Shown: positions 34,569 to 45,008 of the stretch, piece after piece | Position numbering within the stretch: position 1 is the stretch's first letter | Layout of the letters: each line of letters opens with the position of its first letter | From: Nicotiana tabacum | Lineage: Eukaryota; Streptophyta; Magnoliopsida; Solanales; Solanaceae | Length of the DNA: 64,000 nt | Reading direction: 5' to 3' | Assembly (NCBI RefSeq): GCF_000715075.1 | Contig: NC_134101.1 | Span: forward strand, 192,840,103-192,904,102 | Position numbers and translations under genes: made by a program | The notes under the pieces: model-generated | The model's input: only the letters and a program-made list of their open reading frames with translations | Database searches by the model: none | What the model was told of the DNA's origin: nothing

Positions 34569-35410
34569 CTGGAAACACGAAGAGTTTTCCGACAAAGAAC
34601 GACTGGACGTGTTTTTGACCCGACCATTACTTGGACGGACTACACTTAAGGAAAGGGAGGGAATGTGACCGAGCCATGGTACCTGAGCTGCCTACATATC
34701 CTTGGTTATACAGGAATCAGGCCACGTGTAGTTCGGGAATGAGAGAGATAGGGAAGTGTACCGAGGTGGAGAGTCGATCGAGGTGCCGTTCCGTCGAGGT
34801 TCCGGTCCGCGGTCCTGTCATTACAACAAAATGAAAACTGAAAAAGACTAACTAAGCCTATCAGCTACTAGTTACAAGGATTCCTATCTCTTAAGTCTTC
34901 TGAAACTTGGTCTTGAGTCTTGAATGGTGCTTTATACAGACTTTGGATTTGAACCTTGATACTTGCTAGTTGTAGGCGCTAGTTCTTGAGCAGATCACAT
35001 CTGTTCTCCACTTCCGTGCTTTGGATTCGTTCAATTTTTTTATTTATTTATTTATTTTTTTTTTTGACTAGCTTTTGTTGACCCTCTCAGACTGTTGACT
35101 CGCATTCTTGGGGCGAGCTTCTTGTTGCTTCTATCTTGGATTGAGTGCTGGGGATTTTTGTTGTAGCCTTCTGCCTTCCAATGGGTTACTGCTTGATTTT
35201 GAAAAATGTTTCTCCGTTCTACAAGCGGACTCCTGACTTTTTCTATCTTCGACACGCAACAAACCCCGTTCTACAGGCAGGTCCCTGAAAATCAAAACAA
35301 ACAAAACAAACAAAATTTCCTAACCAGTTTGTACTGGGAAGATTTGTGAGTCGTTAGAAAAATCGTAACTCACTTACACTACTGATGCAATGATGAGAGT
35401 AACCTAAAGA
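34569..35410 (-). other. B 3' UTR between tract and hairpin array
   Basis: No gene is seen. It contains stem-loop module copy 3 at 34688-34738 and a T-rich stretch near 35030-35065. Confidence 0.6.
34688..34738 (-). other. Stem-loop module, copy 3 (B, near tract)
   Basis: Outer arms CTACA and TGTAG pair fully, a compensated change relative to CTACG and CGTAG in other copies. Inner arms are TCCT and AGGA. Confidence 0.65.
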
Positions 35411-36955
35411 CTAGGCTAGGATGTGCATCTCCTATGAGTAAAACCAAAACTCTTGCTAGCAAATGTGTCTGCTAAAATAAAACCTCAATGACTCAAACTA
35501 GAAAGTGTGTCTTCTATGGTTGAATCGGAATGAGCTAAACTAGGAAGTGCGTCTCCTAAGGGTGAAAACTTCAGTGACTAGAACTAGGAAGTGCGTCTCC
35601 TATGAATAAAATCTCGATTAGGAAGTGCGTCTCCTACGGGTAAACTTCAAAAAACTGGACTAGGAATTGTGTCTCCTATGGTCGAACTTAAAATGAATCA
35701 AACTAGGAAGTGCATCTCCTAGGGGTGAACTATTCTTAGGAAGTGCGTCTCCTATTGGTGAAACTGAACTTAGGAAGTGCGTCTCCTACGGTAAAACTGA
35801 ACTTAGGAAGTGCGTCTCCTATGGTAAAACTGAACTTAGGAAGTGCGTCTCCTATCGGTGAAACTTAACTTGGGAAGTGCGTCTCCTACTGGTGAAACTG
35901 AGCTTAGGAAGTGTGTCTCCTACTGGTGAAACTTATCTTAGGAAGTGCGTCTCCTACTGATAAAACTTGCTTTAGGAAGTGCGTCTCCTATGGTGGGACT
36001 GAACTTTAGGAAGTGCGTCTCCTATGGTGAAACTGAACTTTAGGAAGTGCGTCTCCTATGGTAAAACTGAACTTAGGAAGTGCGTCTCCTATTGGTGAAA
36101 TATTTTTAGGAAGTGCGTCTCCTATTGGTGAAACTGAGCTTAGGAAGTGCGTCTCCTACTGGTGAAACTTATCTTAGGAAGTGCATCTCCTACTGATAAA
36201 ACTTGCTTTAGGAAGTGCGTCTCCTATGGTGGGACTGAACTTTAGGAAGTGCGTCTCCTATGGTGAAACTGAACTTTAGGAAGTGCGTCTCCTATGGTGA
36301 AATATTTTTAGGAAGTGCGTCTCCTATTGGTGAAACTGAGCTTAGGAAGTGCGTCTCCTACTGGTGAAACTTATCTTAGGAAGTGCGTCTCCTACTGATA
36401 AAACTTGCTTTAGGAAGTGCGTCTCCTATGGTGAAACTGAACTTTAGGAAGTGCGTCTCCTATGGTAAAACTGAACTTAGGAAGTGCGTCTCCTATCGGT
36501 GAAACTTAACTTAGGAAGTGCGTCTCCTATGGTAAAACTGAACTTAGGAAGTGCGTCTCCTATCGGTGAAACTTATCTTAGGAAGTGCGTCTCCTAGTGG
36601 TGAAACCGAGCTTAGGAAGTGCGTCTCCTACTGGTGAAACTTATCTTAGGAAGTGCGTCTCCTACTGATAAAACTGAACTTAGGAAGTGCGTCTCCTACT
36701 GGTGAAACTTTTTTTTTTTTTTTTAGGAAGTGCGTCTCCTACTTGTGAAACTTTTTGGGAAGTGCGTCTCCTATTGGTACAATGGACTTAGGAAGTGCGT
36801 CTCCTACTGGTGAAACTTGCTTAGGAAGTGCGTCTCCTATTGGGAAAAACTGTTCTTAGGAAGTGCGTCTCCTACTGGGTGAAACTATTCTTAGGAAGTG
36901 CGTCTCCTAATTGGGTAAAACTAAAACAAACTTAGGAGGAAATGCGTCTCCTATG
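35411..36955 (-). repeat. B hairpin array 1, ~33-36-bp unit
   Basis: Roughly 45 tandem units with core TAGGAAGTGCGTCTCCTA. Arms TAGGA and TCCTA pair around an 8-nt loop. Three divergent units at the array edge have TAGGA/TCCTA (35417-35434), TAGCA/TGCTA (35457-35474) and TAGAA/TTCTA (35499-35516), each with an 8-nt loop, so pairing is kept while sequence changes. Linkers (GGTGAAACTGAACTT and variants) vary more. It is not CRISPR: no unique spacers, and a plant setting. Confidence 0.95.
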
Positions 36956-36959
36956 GGTA

Positions 36960-37425
36960 AAGACGTGGAATGTATGCCTCTGTTATCTGGGCGGGCTCCC
37001 AATTTCAACACTTGAAAAGTAAAGACTGAATGTATGCCTCTGTTATCTGGGCGGGCTCCCAACTTCAATACTTAAAATAAAAGACTGAATGTATGCCTTT
37101 GTTATCTGGGCGGGCTCCCAATTTCAACACTTGAAAGTAAAGACTGAATGTATTCCTCTGTTATTATGGGCGGGCTCCCAACTTCAACACCTAAAAGTAA
37201 AAAGACTAAATGTATGCCTCTCGTTATACAGGTGGGCGCCTGGTGGTAAAGATATGAAACATGATATGCCCGCATTATACTGGTGGGTGACCTAGAACAG
37301 AAATGAAAAGACAAAAATGTATTCCCGCATTATACTGGTGGGTGACCTAGAACAGAAATGAAAAGACAAAATGTATTCCTCTCGTTATTCAGGTGGGCGC
37401 CTGGCGAACAATAACTTTGAAAATA
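36960..37425 (-). repeat. B hairpin array 2, ~60-bp unit
   Basis: About eight units starting TGTATGCCTCTGTTAT. The core varies: TGGG-CGGGCT-CCCA in the first units (36988-37001), CAGG-TGGGCG-CCTG near 37229-37242 and at the end, and GGT-GGGTG-ACC in between. Each version can pair, again with changed arms. Confidence 0.9.
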
Positions 37426-37735
37426 AGATCCTATTTGAGGGCGGATGAACCCGACATATCCTATTGAGGGCGGATGGACCCAACATATCCTGTTTGAGGG
37501 CAGATGAACCCGACATATCCTATTTGAGGGCGGATGAACCCGACAGATCCTATTTCAGGGCGGATGAACCCGACATATCCTATTTGAGGGCGGATGAACC
37601 CGACATATCCTATTTGAGGGCGGATGAACCCAACATATCCTATTTGAGGGCGGATGAACCCAACATATCCTATTTGAGGGCGGATGAACCCAAAATATCC
37701 TATTCGAGGGCGGATGAACCCAAAATATCCTTAAG
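37426..37735 (-). repeat. B array 3, 30-bp unit
   Basis: About ten units of TATTTGAGGGCGGATGAACC type. GGG and CCC can pair around an 8-nt loop. Because the period is a multiple of three, all frames stay open; the resulting 10-residue periodic ORF at 37464-37796 (plus strand) is most likely a by-product. Confidence 0.92.
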
Positions 37736-40156
37736 GCTTGAAAATGTCTTACCTCAACACTTGCTGGGGATTATTTACTTACATGCTGGGGGATAAAATG
37801 TTATCAGCTGGGGGTACCTGACTTCCAAAAAAATTTTCTAAATGGAAGGAAAATTTTCTGCCCCAGTTTGATAATATCCCTTGTGGCATGCAGTTCTAGC
37901 ATCAATGCCATTTTCGTTACCTGCTTCAAATCAAACAAAATTTTGTTAGTTTAAAACGCGGTGGTTGGTTGTGATACTCCTACTGGGATGGCTTTCCCTT
38001 TCTCTCTTCCTTGCTCTGTGCTCCACAACTTGTTGGGGATGATATTATGTGCTGGGGATAATCCCTTCCTGCTGGGGATATCCCTCTTCTTTCGTGGCAT
38101 AGCTCGGAAACTGGCATTTCCCCGACCTTTTAGTCTAGCATGAATTTCCCCAAATCATGCACACTGCTTTCCTTGCTTTGTTCATGGGCCTTGGCCTTGA
38201 GGTTTATAACTTTTGGTAAAGGCGATGGTATCCCTCTTGACACTTGTCAATCTTTTTGTCAACTCCCTTTTGGGGATATCTTTTTGACACTGGCCTCGCG
38301 CTTGTTCCTTGACGACTATACCATTTGGGTGCACTAGTCAGATCTCATCTGGCATAATTGGAAAGCTGATGGCATATTTTGAAGTCAATTCACACTTGTT
38401 CTGACCAGACAGACTCTATTGGGGATTTTTCTATGAAAGGAAAAAGATAAAAAAAGGAACAGAATAAAAAGACCAAGGGAAAGACGACTCTTTAACAAAA
38501 GAAACTATAAATAAAACCTATCAAATGCAGATACCGACTCTAATGGCCATGACATGCGCATGTGGCCTATCCTTTATCGTCAATCATCTTTCAAGATCTT
38601 CAATTGGCGATTCCCCATCGGATTCTTAATCTTATTCGACTTGTAGTGCCCGAAGGGTTTTCGCTATCAAGTCTCTCTCATTTTTTGTTCCTCTCTCAGC
38701 TTTCATCGCCTTATGGTGCCTGTGAAGGTTTTCACCAATAAGACTCTCTCGTTTTATATCTCTCTCTAGCTGGGGATTTTGGAGTGTTTCTGGTATGACT
38801 CTTTCTGTTGGAGATTAGAGTCCTTTCTGCTGTGGAACAGAATGTTATGTTCGCCGGTAAGACTCTTCATTTGTCTGACTTGGCATCTTTTGAAGACTGA
38901 TCAGAATGTCTTTCTTTGGACCGTAATGTGGGTTTTGGATAGGGCTAGAAAGAAAGGGTATGAAAGGCTCAAAAGTGCATCGATTCTGGGTTATTAATTA
39001 CAACTTTCGGAACCAGATTTATTTACAACGAACGCAACCTCTGCCCCAGTTTCTTGCTTGGGGATGTCTTAATTGAATTTTTTATTTTTATTTTTCAAAA
39101 CTATGACCGAGCCGTGAAGCACCTACGTATCCTCTTTGAGGAATCAGGTCAAACGTAGTTCCCAATTCCTCTTTTTCATTTGACTTTTTTTTTGTTACCA
39201 TTTTCTTTCTTTTTTTCATTTTGTTGTTTTCTTTTCTTTCTCTTTTTTTTCTTTTATTCTTCTTTTTCCATTTTGCTGTTTTCTTTTCTTTCTTTTCTCT
39301 TACCTGCCATGCTTGCGTATTTTATTCGTTGCTACTAATCCCGAACGAGGGGTATGAAAGAAAATAAATAAGGCTCAAAAGGGGTAACGAGGGGTAAAGT
39401 GTTTGGGTAGCAGAACAAAATGCCTTCGTCATTCAAGTCTTCAAAATATGCCAAGTGCAAACAACACGATTTAAATTTGTAGTCTCTTCTGATGGTGCTG
39501 GACTTGACAATTATATTCAACATATGTTTGTTCATTTGTCACTTCTAACGCACCGTTGGGCGACACTCTAACTCTCATTATCTTGAACAACCCTCATGCC
39601 AGCTTGGCGAATCTTGCTTTTAACGGTTTTTCTTTGTGCTCAACTTGCCCCCAGTTCCACATGACTCGGGCTCTGAATAATCTCAAACCGTTCTTATTTT
39701 CTTTAAATGGTCTGATCGTCTTTATAGGATTTTATGATTAACTTTAAAGACTAGGCCCAAAGTGTGTGCGCATGTCATGTCACTAGAATCGGTGCTGAAT
39801 AAAAATGACATAAGGACTAAACAAAAGATGACTGGATATAATATAAAACTGAATTTTTTTGCATTGGACTGAACAAATGGTTTTAAAAACAAAGCAAACC
39901 GGAATAAAATCCTAAAAAACTTGGACAAAACTTAAACAAAACCGCTATGACAAAACGGAAAGATAAGCGGAAAGACATTGACACAAAACAAATCCGAATT
40001 ACAATCCTAATAATCCGAACAACGGAAATGACAACAAAATAGACCATCAAAGATCCTCTTCGATTGACCCAAAATGGAGTGTCTTTCCAACTATCCAAGC
40101 ACGGCATCTCCGGCTGACCCAAAATGGAGTATCTTCCAACTGCAAAGCATGACATT
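37736..40156 (-). other. B 3' UTR between array 3 and gag
   Basis: No gene and no pol remnant are seen in 2.4 kb directly downstream of gag, where protease to integrase would be in a complete element. It contains stem-loop module copy 4 (39121-39161), several CTGGGGAT words on the plus strand, and T-rich tracts at 39180-39300. Confidence 0.75.
39121..39161 (-). other. Stem-loop module, copy 4 (B)
   Basis: Clearest copy: outer arms CTACGT and ACGTAG (6 bp), inner hairpin TCCTC-TTT-GAGGA (5 bp). Confidence 0.7.
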
Positions 40157-41968
40157 TTAGCCATTGAGCTCTATATCAACATTGCCAAGACCATCCCCAA
40201 CTTCAGTATTATCAACATCAATCAACAAGTTCTCAAGATGATTCGCCTGCTCCCTGTCACTGTCGTCGATCACAATTGCCCCTTCCTGAATCATTCTTTC
40301 GATTTCCTTTTTCAAAGAACGACAATCTTCAATGCTATGTCCTTGGACATTAGAGTGGTACATGCATCGTACAGCAGGATTGAACCCTTTTGCATATGGA
40401 TCTGGAGTATAGCCAAGGAGCGGCTCAATCAGTCCTGAAAGCTTTAGCTTTTCAAACAAACTTGCGTAGGACTCCCCAATTGGCGTGAAATTGTTTCCTT
40501 GCCTTTGTTTTCCCCCATGCCCCTGTTTTCTAGGGTCGTTGGGTGCTTGAAAACGTTGTGAAGGCAAGAATGCATTACGTGGTGCTGGATCTCGCCAGCG
40601 GGGGTGACCTGATGGTTGACCCTGCGACCGGACCTTGTTCGGAGGATAATATTGAGGCAGATTATATGGAGCTCGGGGGCAGGCTTGGGCATGATGGTCT
40701 GAAAAGAGTGGCTCTGATGGTGGATAGTAGGGCTGTGGAAGGTTGTATGGAGTGTGGGGCCTGGGCTGGTAGTGAGAGGAAGGACCTCTGAATATGGACC
40801 TAGTACCTGCTTCGACTGATGCGACCTCGCGCGCACCTCCCGTGCCGCTCTGAATAGCCTGGGTCGTTGCCTTGAGCGCTGAGTAATTTAGGATGTTGTT
40901 AGACTTTAGGCCCTCCTCTATCATGACCCCTATCTTTACCACTTCATTGAAGGATTTCCCAACCGTTGTCACCAAGTGACCAAAGTAAGTTGGATCAAGT
41001 GTTTGCAAGAAGTAGTCCACCATTTCTCCCTCTTTCATGGGAGGATCAACTCTGGCCGCTTGTTCTCTCCAGCGGAAACCAAACTCACGAAAACTTTCCC
41101 CAGGCTTCTTTCCAGTCCTCAACAATGTGAGACGGTCCGGGACTATCTCGAGATTGTACTGGAAATGACCTGCGAAAGCCTGCGCCAGATCATCCCAAGT
41201 ATACCATCTGCTGGAATCCTGCCTGGTATACCATTCTAGTGCCGATCCACTCAGACTTTGGCCGAAATAAGCTATCAGCAGCTCATCTTTGCCACCTGCC
41301 CCTCTCATTTTGCTACAGAATCCCCGCAAATGCGCCATGGGATCACCGTGCCCTTCATATAAATCAAATTTAGGCATCTTGAACCCGGCCGGGAGTTGGA
41401 CGTCCGGGAAAGGGCATAGATCCTTGTAGGCCACGCTGACCTGGTTGCCCAAACCGTGCAGGTTCCTGAAGGACTGCTCCAGGCTTTTGAACTTTCTCAA
41501 CACCTCATCCTGTTCAGGGGCTTTAAACGGTTTTTCGATCTCTGCCGGTACCTCCAAGTGTGGATTGTAAGCATGTGGTTCGGGGGCATGGAATGCAGGC
41601 TCAGGGGGATAGTATTGCGTATCGTGAGCCTGAAACAATGGCTCACTGGTCGTTCTGTGCAAGGGGGCTGATGTGGGTCCCACAAAAGTGGGAATATCGG
41701 GTGTGGGGAGAGGTTGATGGGGTGGTGGAGCCTGGGAATCATGAGGGCTTCTTTCTTGATGGTAACGGGGATTTGGGAGGCTTGTTGAAGGGCCGGAGTG
41801 AGGGTATTCCGGCATGTACCCCAATGGCTCAGGGCTCTTTTGTGCTTTGGCTAGAGCTAGCTGCATTGCATTCATATCTAGTCCCATCCTTTCTATCTTT
41901 CCCATCGCTTCCTTTAACAACTGGCTCATCGGCCTTTCTTCCTCAGTACTATTCTCTGAAGTAGTCAT
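40157..41968 (-). CDS. gag: Element B Gag, intact
   Basis: 603-residue retrotransposon capsid protein with no frame break, starting MTTSENSTEEERPM. It has an N-terminal coiled segment (KEAMGKIERMGLDMNAMQLALAKA), a Pro/His-rich stretch (~45-130), the Gag core (~200-370: MAHLRGFCSKM, LSGSALEWYTRQD, FREFGFRWREQAARV, YFGHLVTTVGKSF), a second Pro/Tyr-rich region (~400-480), and a zinc-knuckle-like CMYHSNVQGHSIEDC near 545-560 followed by an acidic end. Protease and pol are absent downstream, so B would depend on another element's enzymes while supplying its own capsid. This is the longest intact coding region in the window. The start is the first ATG of the frame. Confidence 0.95.
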   Translation of the reverse strand: MTTSENSTEEERPMSQLLKEAMGKIERMGLDMNAMQLALAKAQKSPEPLGYMPEYPHSGPSTSLPNPRYHQERSPHDSQAPPPHQPLPTPDIPTFVGPTSAPLHRTTSEPLFQAHDTQYYPPEPAFHAPEPHAYNPHLEVPAEIEKPFKAPEQDEVLRKFKSLEQSFRNLHGLGNQVSVAYKDLCPFPDVQLPAGFKMPKFDLYEGHGDPMAHLRGFCSKMRGAGGKDELLIAYFGQSLSGSALEWYTRQDSSRWYTWDDLAQAFAGHFQYNLEIVPDRLTLLRTGKKPGESFREFGFRWREQAARVDPPMKEGEMVDYFLQTLDPTYFGHLVTTVGKSFNEVVKIGVMIEEGLKSNNILNYSALKATTQAIQSGTGGAREVASVEAGTRSIFRGPSSHYQPRPHTPYNLPQPYYPPSEPLFSDHHAQACPRAPYNLPQYYPPNKVRSQGQPSGHPRWRDPAPRNAFLPSQRFQAPNDPRKQGHGGKQRQGNNFTPIGESYASLFEKLKLSGLIEPLLGYTPDPYAKGFNPAVRCMYHSNVQGHSIEDCRSLKKEIERMIQEGAIVIDDSDREQANHLENLLIDVDNTEVGDGLGNVDIELNG

Positions 41969-42287
41969 GCTTGTTGTTATCGGTCCTTTGGATCTAGTTT
42001 GGTAAGGGTGTGTTGCCAGAATTCTTTAACAACTAACTGTTTGAGATTCGGAAAACAACAAACTTGTTAGCGTTTAGAGTGTAACAGAATTGATAGCAAC
42101 ACATTGAGGATGCAATGCCCCTAGGCAGTTAACCGTTTTTAACATGCTTTGCATCAAACAACATGCGTCATCCCGGCTTGCTTATTTGCCCCTTTGAAGT
42201 ACTTTGGGAACCCCTATATTTTATTCTATTCGTATTTTCTTTTTCTTATTATATTTTTTTTTTGTTGTGGTCGAATCTTATGGAGAT

Positions 42288-42335
42288 TGCCTACGTATCA
42301 TGCCCCCGCATGAATCAGACCTTGCGTAGTTCGGG
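42288..42335 (-). other. Stem-loop module, copy 5 (B leader)
   Basis: Outer arms CTACG and CGTAG; inner hairpin TCATGC-CCCC-GCATGA (6 bp), different bases from the other copies but fully paired. Confidence 0.7.
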
Positions 42336-43062
42336 CCAATAAAAGATAAACAATACTAAACACACGTTTTTTTTTTTAAAAACACAAACTGGGTTTCAAG
42401 GATTTAAAGATTACCCACAAACTTGAAAATCAAACAACCCGCATGTTCTAATCAAAAGATTAGTAGACTCAAAAACAAAATTCCAGCTCCCTTTCTCTGT
42501 TCGACAAATGCAACCAAATGGTTATTTTTTGCAAATGTGGCCCCTTCCAAATTTCACATGAATTTTGAGGTCAGGGAGGATTATTTTATGACACTTTTAC
42601 AAACTTGTCCGTTCTTTTACGAAAATAACCTTTCGACAACTGAAAGATACTCTAAGGCTATTTTGGCAAGAACGGTTTAAGACGCGGCCGAAGCTGGCTC
42701 GGCTTATTATGACAAAAGACGGTATTCACATGACCGCTGACTCTTTGATTTTTTTCTTTTCAAAATTACAATAAAAAAAACTTGGCGTTGTAAACACGGC
42801 CCTTCAGCGCCTCGGGGACGAAGATTTATAAGGCTGTGTGGGTCAACTTAGACCAAAAATTCTAAACATGACCCGAAGGTGGCTGTTTATGCAAAGTCAG
42901 TCTTCCGGCGTCCCTTTCGGGAACATTCGACTATGTCTTGATAAAACAACGTCACCCGACTTCTCTATGACAAAATTGAAATTTTGACATGTATTTTTTT
43001 TTATTATTATTATTATTTGTTTTTGGCTTTTTAGCAAAAGGTGGGGTTGGACCCGATGAGGG

Positions 43063-43112
43063 TTGCCTACGTATCTCACATCCGGTGAGAATCAAACTCG
43101 CGTAGTTCGGGC
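43063..43112 (-). other. Stem-loop module, copy 6 (B leader)
   Basis: Outer arms CTACG and CGTAG; inner arms TCTCAC and GTGAGA around ATCCG. Confidence 0.7.
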
Positions 43113-43284
43113 AAATAAGCTATTTTTGAGAAGACCCTTTTCCATTTCTATTTTTTTTATTATTATTCTTTTTTCACAACAATCAAATAGACTATTATTT
43201 TTCATTCATAACAAACAAACAAATTAACGAAAAACATAAAACATTCCTTCTTTTTTGAGAAGGTGGGGTTGGACCCGATGAGGG

Positions 43285-43334
43285 TTGCCTACGTATCTCA
43301 CATCCGGTGAGAATCAAACCCGCGTAGTTCGGGC
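43285..43334 (-). other. Stem-loop module, copy 7 (B leader)
   Basis: Nearly identical to copy 6 and part of the same local duplication. Confidence 0.7.
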
Positions 43335-44194
43335 CTCGTGAATAAGTAAATGAACAACATTTTTTTTTTTGGAATTTGTGAAAGAACTGCTTCAAAAGAA
43401 GAAAGGAAGTATATATATATTTTTTGATTGATTTCTTTTTGAAAGAAAGACTTGTAAAAATTCCTTTTCTATTGATTTTCACTTTGAGAATTTCAAAAGT
43501 AAAAGGAGGATATGTTTTCCTGAATTTTCATTTGTTTTTTTTTTATTCTAAAGAAAAAGAAAATATATTGGGAATTTTACTTTTAATAAAAGGAATGCTT
43601 CTAAAAAAATATTTTTTTTTTGAATTTTGAATTTTCTTTTCAATTTTGAAAGAAGAATCAAAATATTTTCGGATTTTCTTTTGAACCTTTTTTTTTGGAT
43701 TATATATATATTTATTTTGGAACAAATAATAAAATCACGTTCAACGCCCGACTCTTTTTATATTTTTTTATTTTTTTGTATTTTTATCATTTTCATAGAC
43801 AAGCAAACTAAAATAAAAGAAATATTTTTTTAAAAAAAACCAGACTTTTCATTTTCATTTAATGGCAACACAAACCGTTTTTTTTTTATTTTTTATTTTT
43901 AAAACAAGACAGAACAATGATGATTTTTTTTCTTCTATTTTTCTTTGCTTTTAATATAACAAACTAATTTTCATTTTCTCAAAATTTCGGCAGAGTTTCG
44001 ATACTACTCGGACATTGATTTTTCTCAAAAAATAAGTAGTTATATCTCTACACTGTCATTTTTTCTCCTCTTTTTCACGACTTTTTTTTTTTTTAATCTG
44101 TGGAAAATAATGAAAACATACAAAATCTTTTTGAATTTTCATGCTTTGTTTTATTTGTAATTTTATTTTTTATATTTATTATTTCTTTCAAAAA

Positions 44195-44405
44195 TGTGGC
44201 ATGGGAGACATAATGATTTCCAAGACTTCTTGGATTCCGCAAATGCTCCCCATGCGCTTTTCCCAACATATGAAGCGTGGGGGACATATGGGAATTCCAA
44301 GACTTCTTGGATTCCACAAATGTTCCCCATGTGCTTTCCCAAAAAGCAAGCGTGGGGGACATAGGGAATTCCAAGGCTTCTTGGATTCCACAAATGTTCC
44401 CCATG
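44195..44405 (-). repeat. B leader triplicate, ~85-bp unit
   Basis: Three units, each with CCAAGACTTCTTGGATTCC and a later GTTCCCCATG. CCAAG and CTTGG are inverted and can form a 5-bp stem with a short loop. Overlapping ORFs in several frames are a consequence of the repeat, not evidence of a gene. Confidence 0.8.
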
Positions 44406-44528
44406 CTTTGATTAAAATAACATCATGCTAGAAATGACCAAATGACCCATACGTCCTTGACTAAATACAACATGTAGCACATAGGATGCCGAAGACGGTC
44501 TATTATTTTCAGGTTGCTTGTCCTAGAC

Positions 44529-44552
44529 GGACCCAACCCCTGTGTTGAGTCC
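44529..44552 (-). other. Conserved leader hairpin (B)
   Basis: Identical to the D copy at 19289-19312, and about 452 nt from the primer site. The surrounding ~90 bp (44520-44610) are also well conserved with D, while the rest of the leaders diverge. Confidence 0.6.
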
Positions 44553-44967
44553 CCTAAGTCAAATGCACATGATGCAAATAAACGTTCCTACTAGGGATCC
44601 GGCATGAAGCTGAGTTATTCTAAGTTGATAACCTGGGTATTTGTCCTAGACCTGGCTTACCCGAGCGGACAACTCGAGCCAAGGATGGGAGCTGTGTACC
44701 GGTAACCAAAAGGCCATCCGATTTTGCAACTCCACCGAATCCTCGTTCTATTTTGGTATATGACACTAACAGAAAGAAGCAACGACCAGCGTGCACTCCT
44801 CAAGAGAGAGAAGAGAGGGGTTTCGGCACAGTTTATATATACAGTCCAAATAATATCAAAGCAGTAAAAGCAGCATTTAGCACATCAGGCTCAAACACGT
44901 AAAAAACCAGATAATAAATAAAGCCAAATAATAACAATTATTTCAAGCTCGAATTCTTAACCCTGAA

Positions 44968-45004
44968 CCAGTGGTTCTGGGTATAATCCCCAGCAGAGTC
45001 GCCA
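44968..45004 (-). promoter_or_regulatory. Primer binding site of B, tRNA-Arg type
   Basis: Minus strand TGGCGACTCTGCTGGGGA begins four bases after the LTR. Similarity to tRNA-Arg extends into the T arm and beyond (to about 44968), but with more mismatches (GGGTATAATCCCC instead of GGGTTCGATCCCC) than in D. Confidence 0.8.
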
Positions 45005-45008
45005 GAGC

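Larger units (their letters stand above)
41969..44528 (-). mobile_element. Element B leader, gag-proximal part
   Basis: 2.5-kb untranslated leader with T-rich low-complexity DNA (43340-44160), three stem-loop module copies (42288-42335, 43063-43112, 43285-43334) and a three-unit repeat (44195-44405). No coding region is seen. The module copies at 43063 and 43285 lie in a ~100-bp tandem duplication starting GGTGGGGTTGGACCCGATG. Confidence 0.75.

Noticed and set aside
35411..36955. CRISPR-like array of ~34-bp repeats
   Set aside because: Linkers are themselves repeated variants, unit length varies, and the array lies within a plant LTR element.
44141..44431. Several 67-103-codon ORFs on both strands
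   Set aside because: They arise from the three-unit leader repeat and have no similarity to known proteins.
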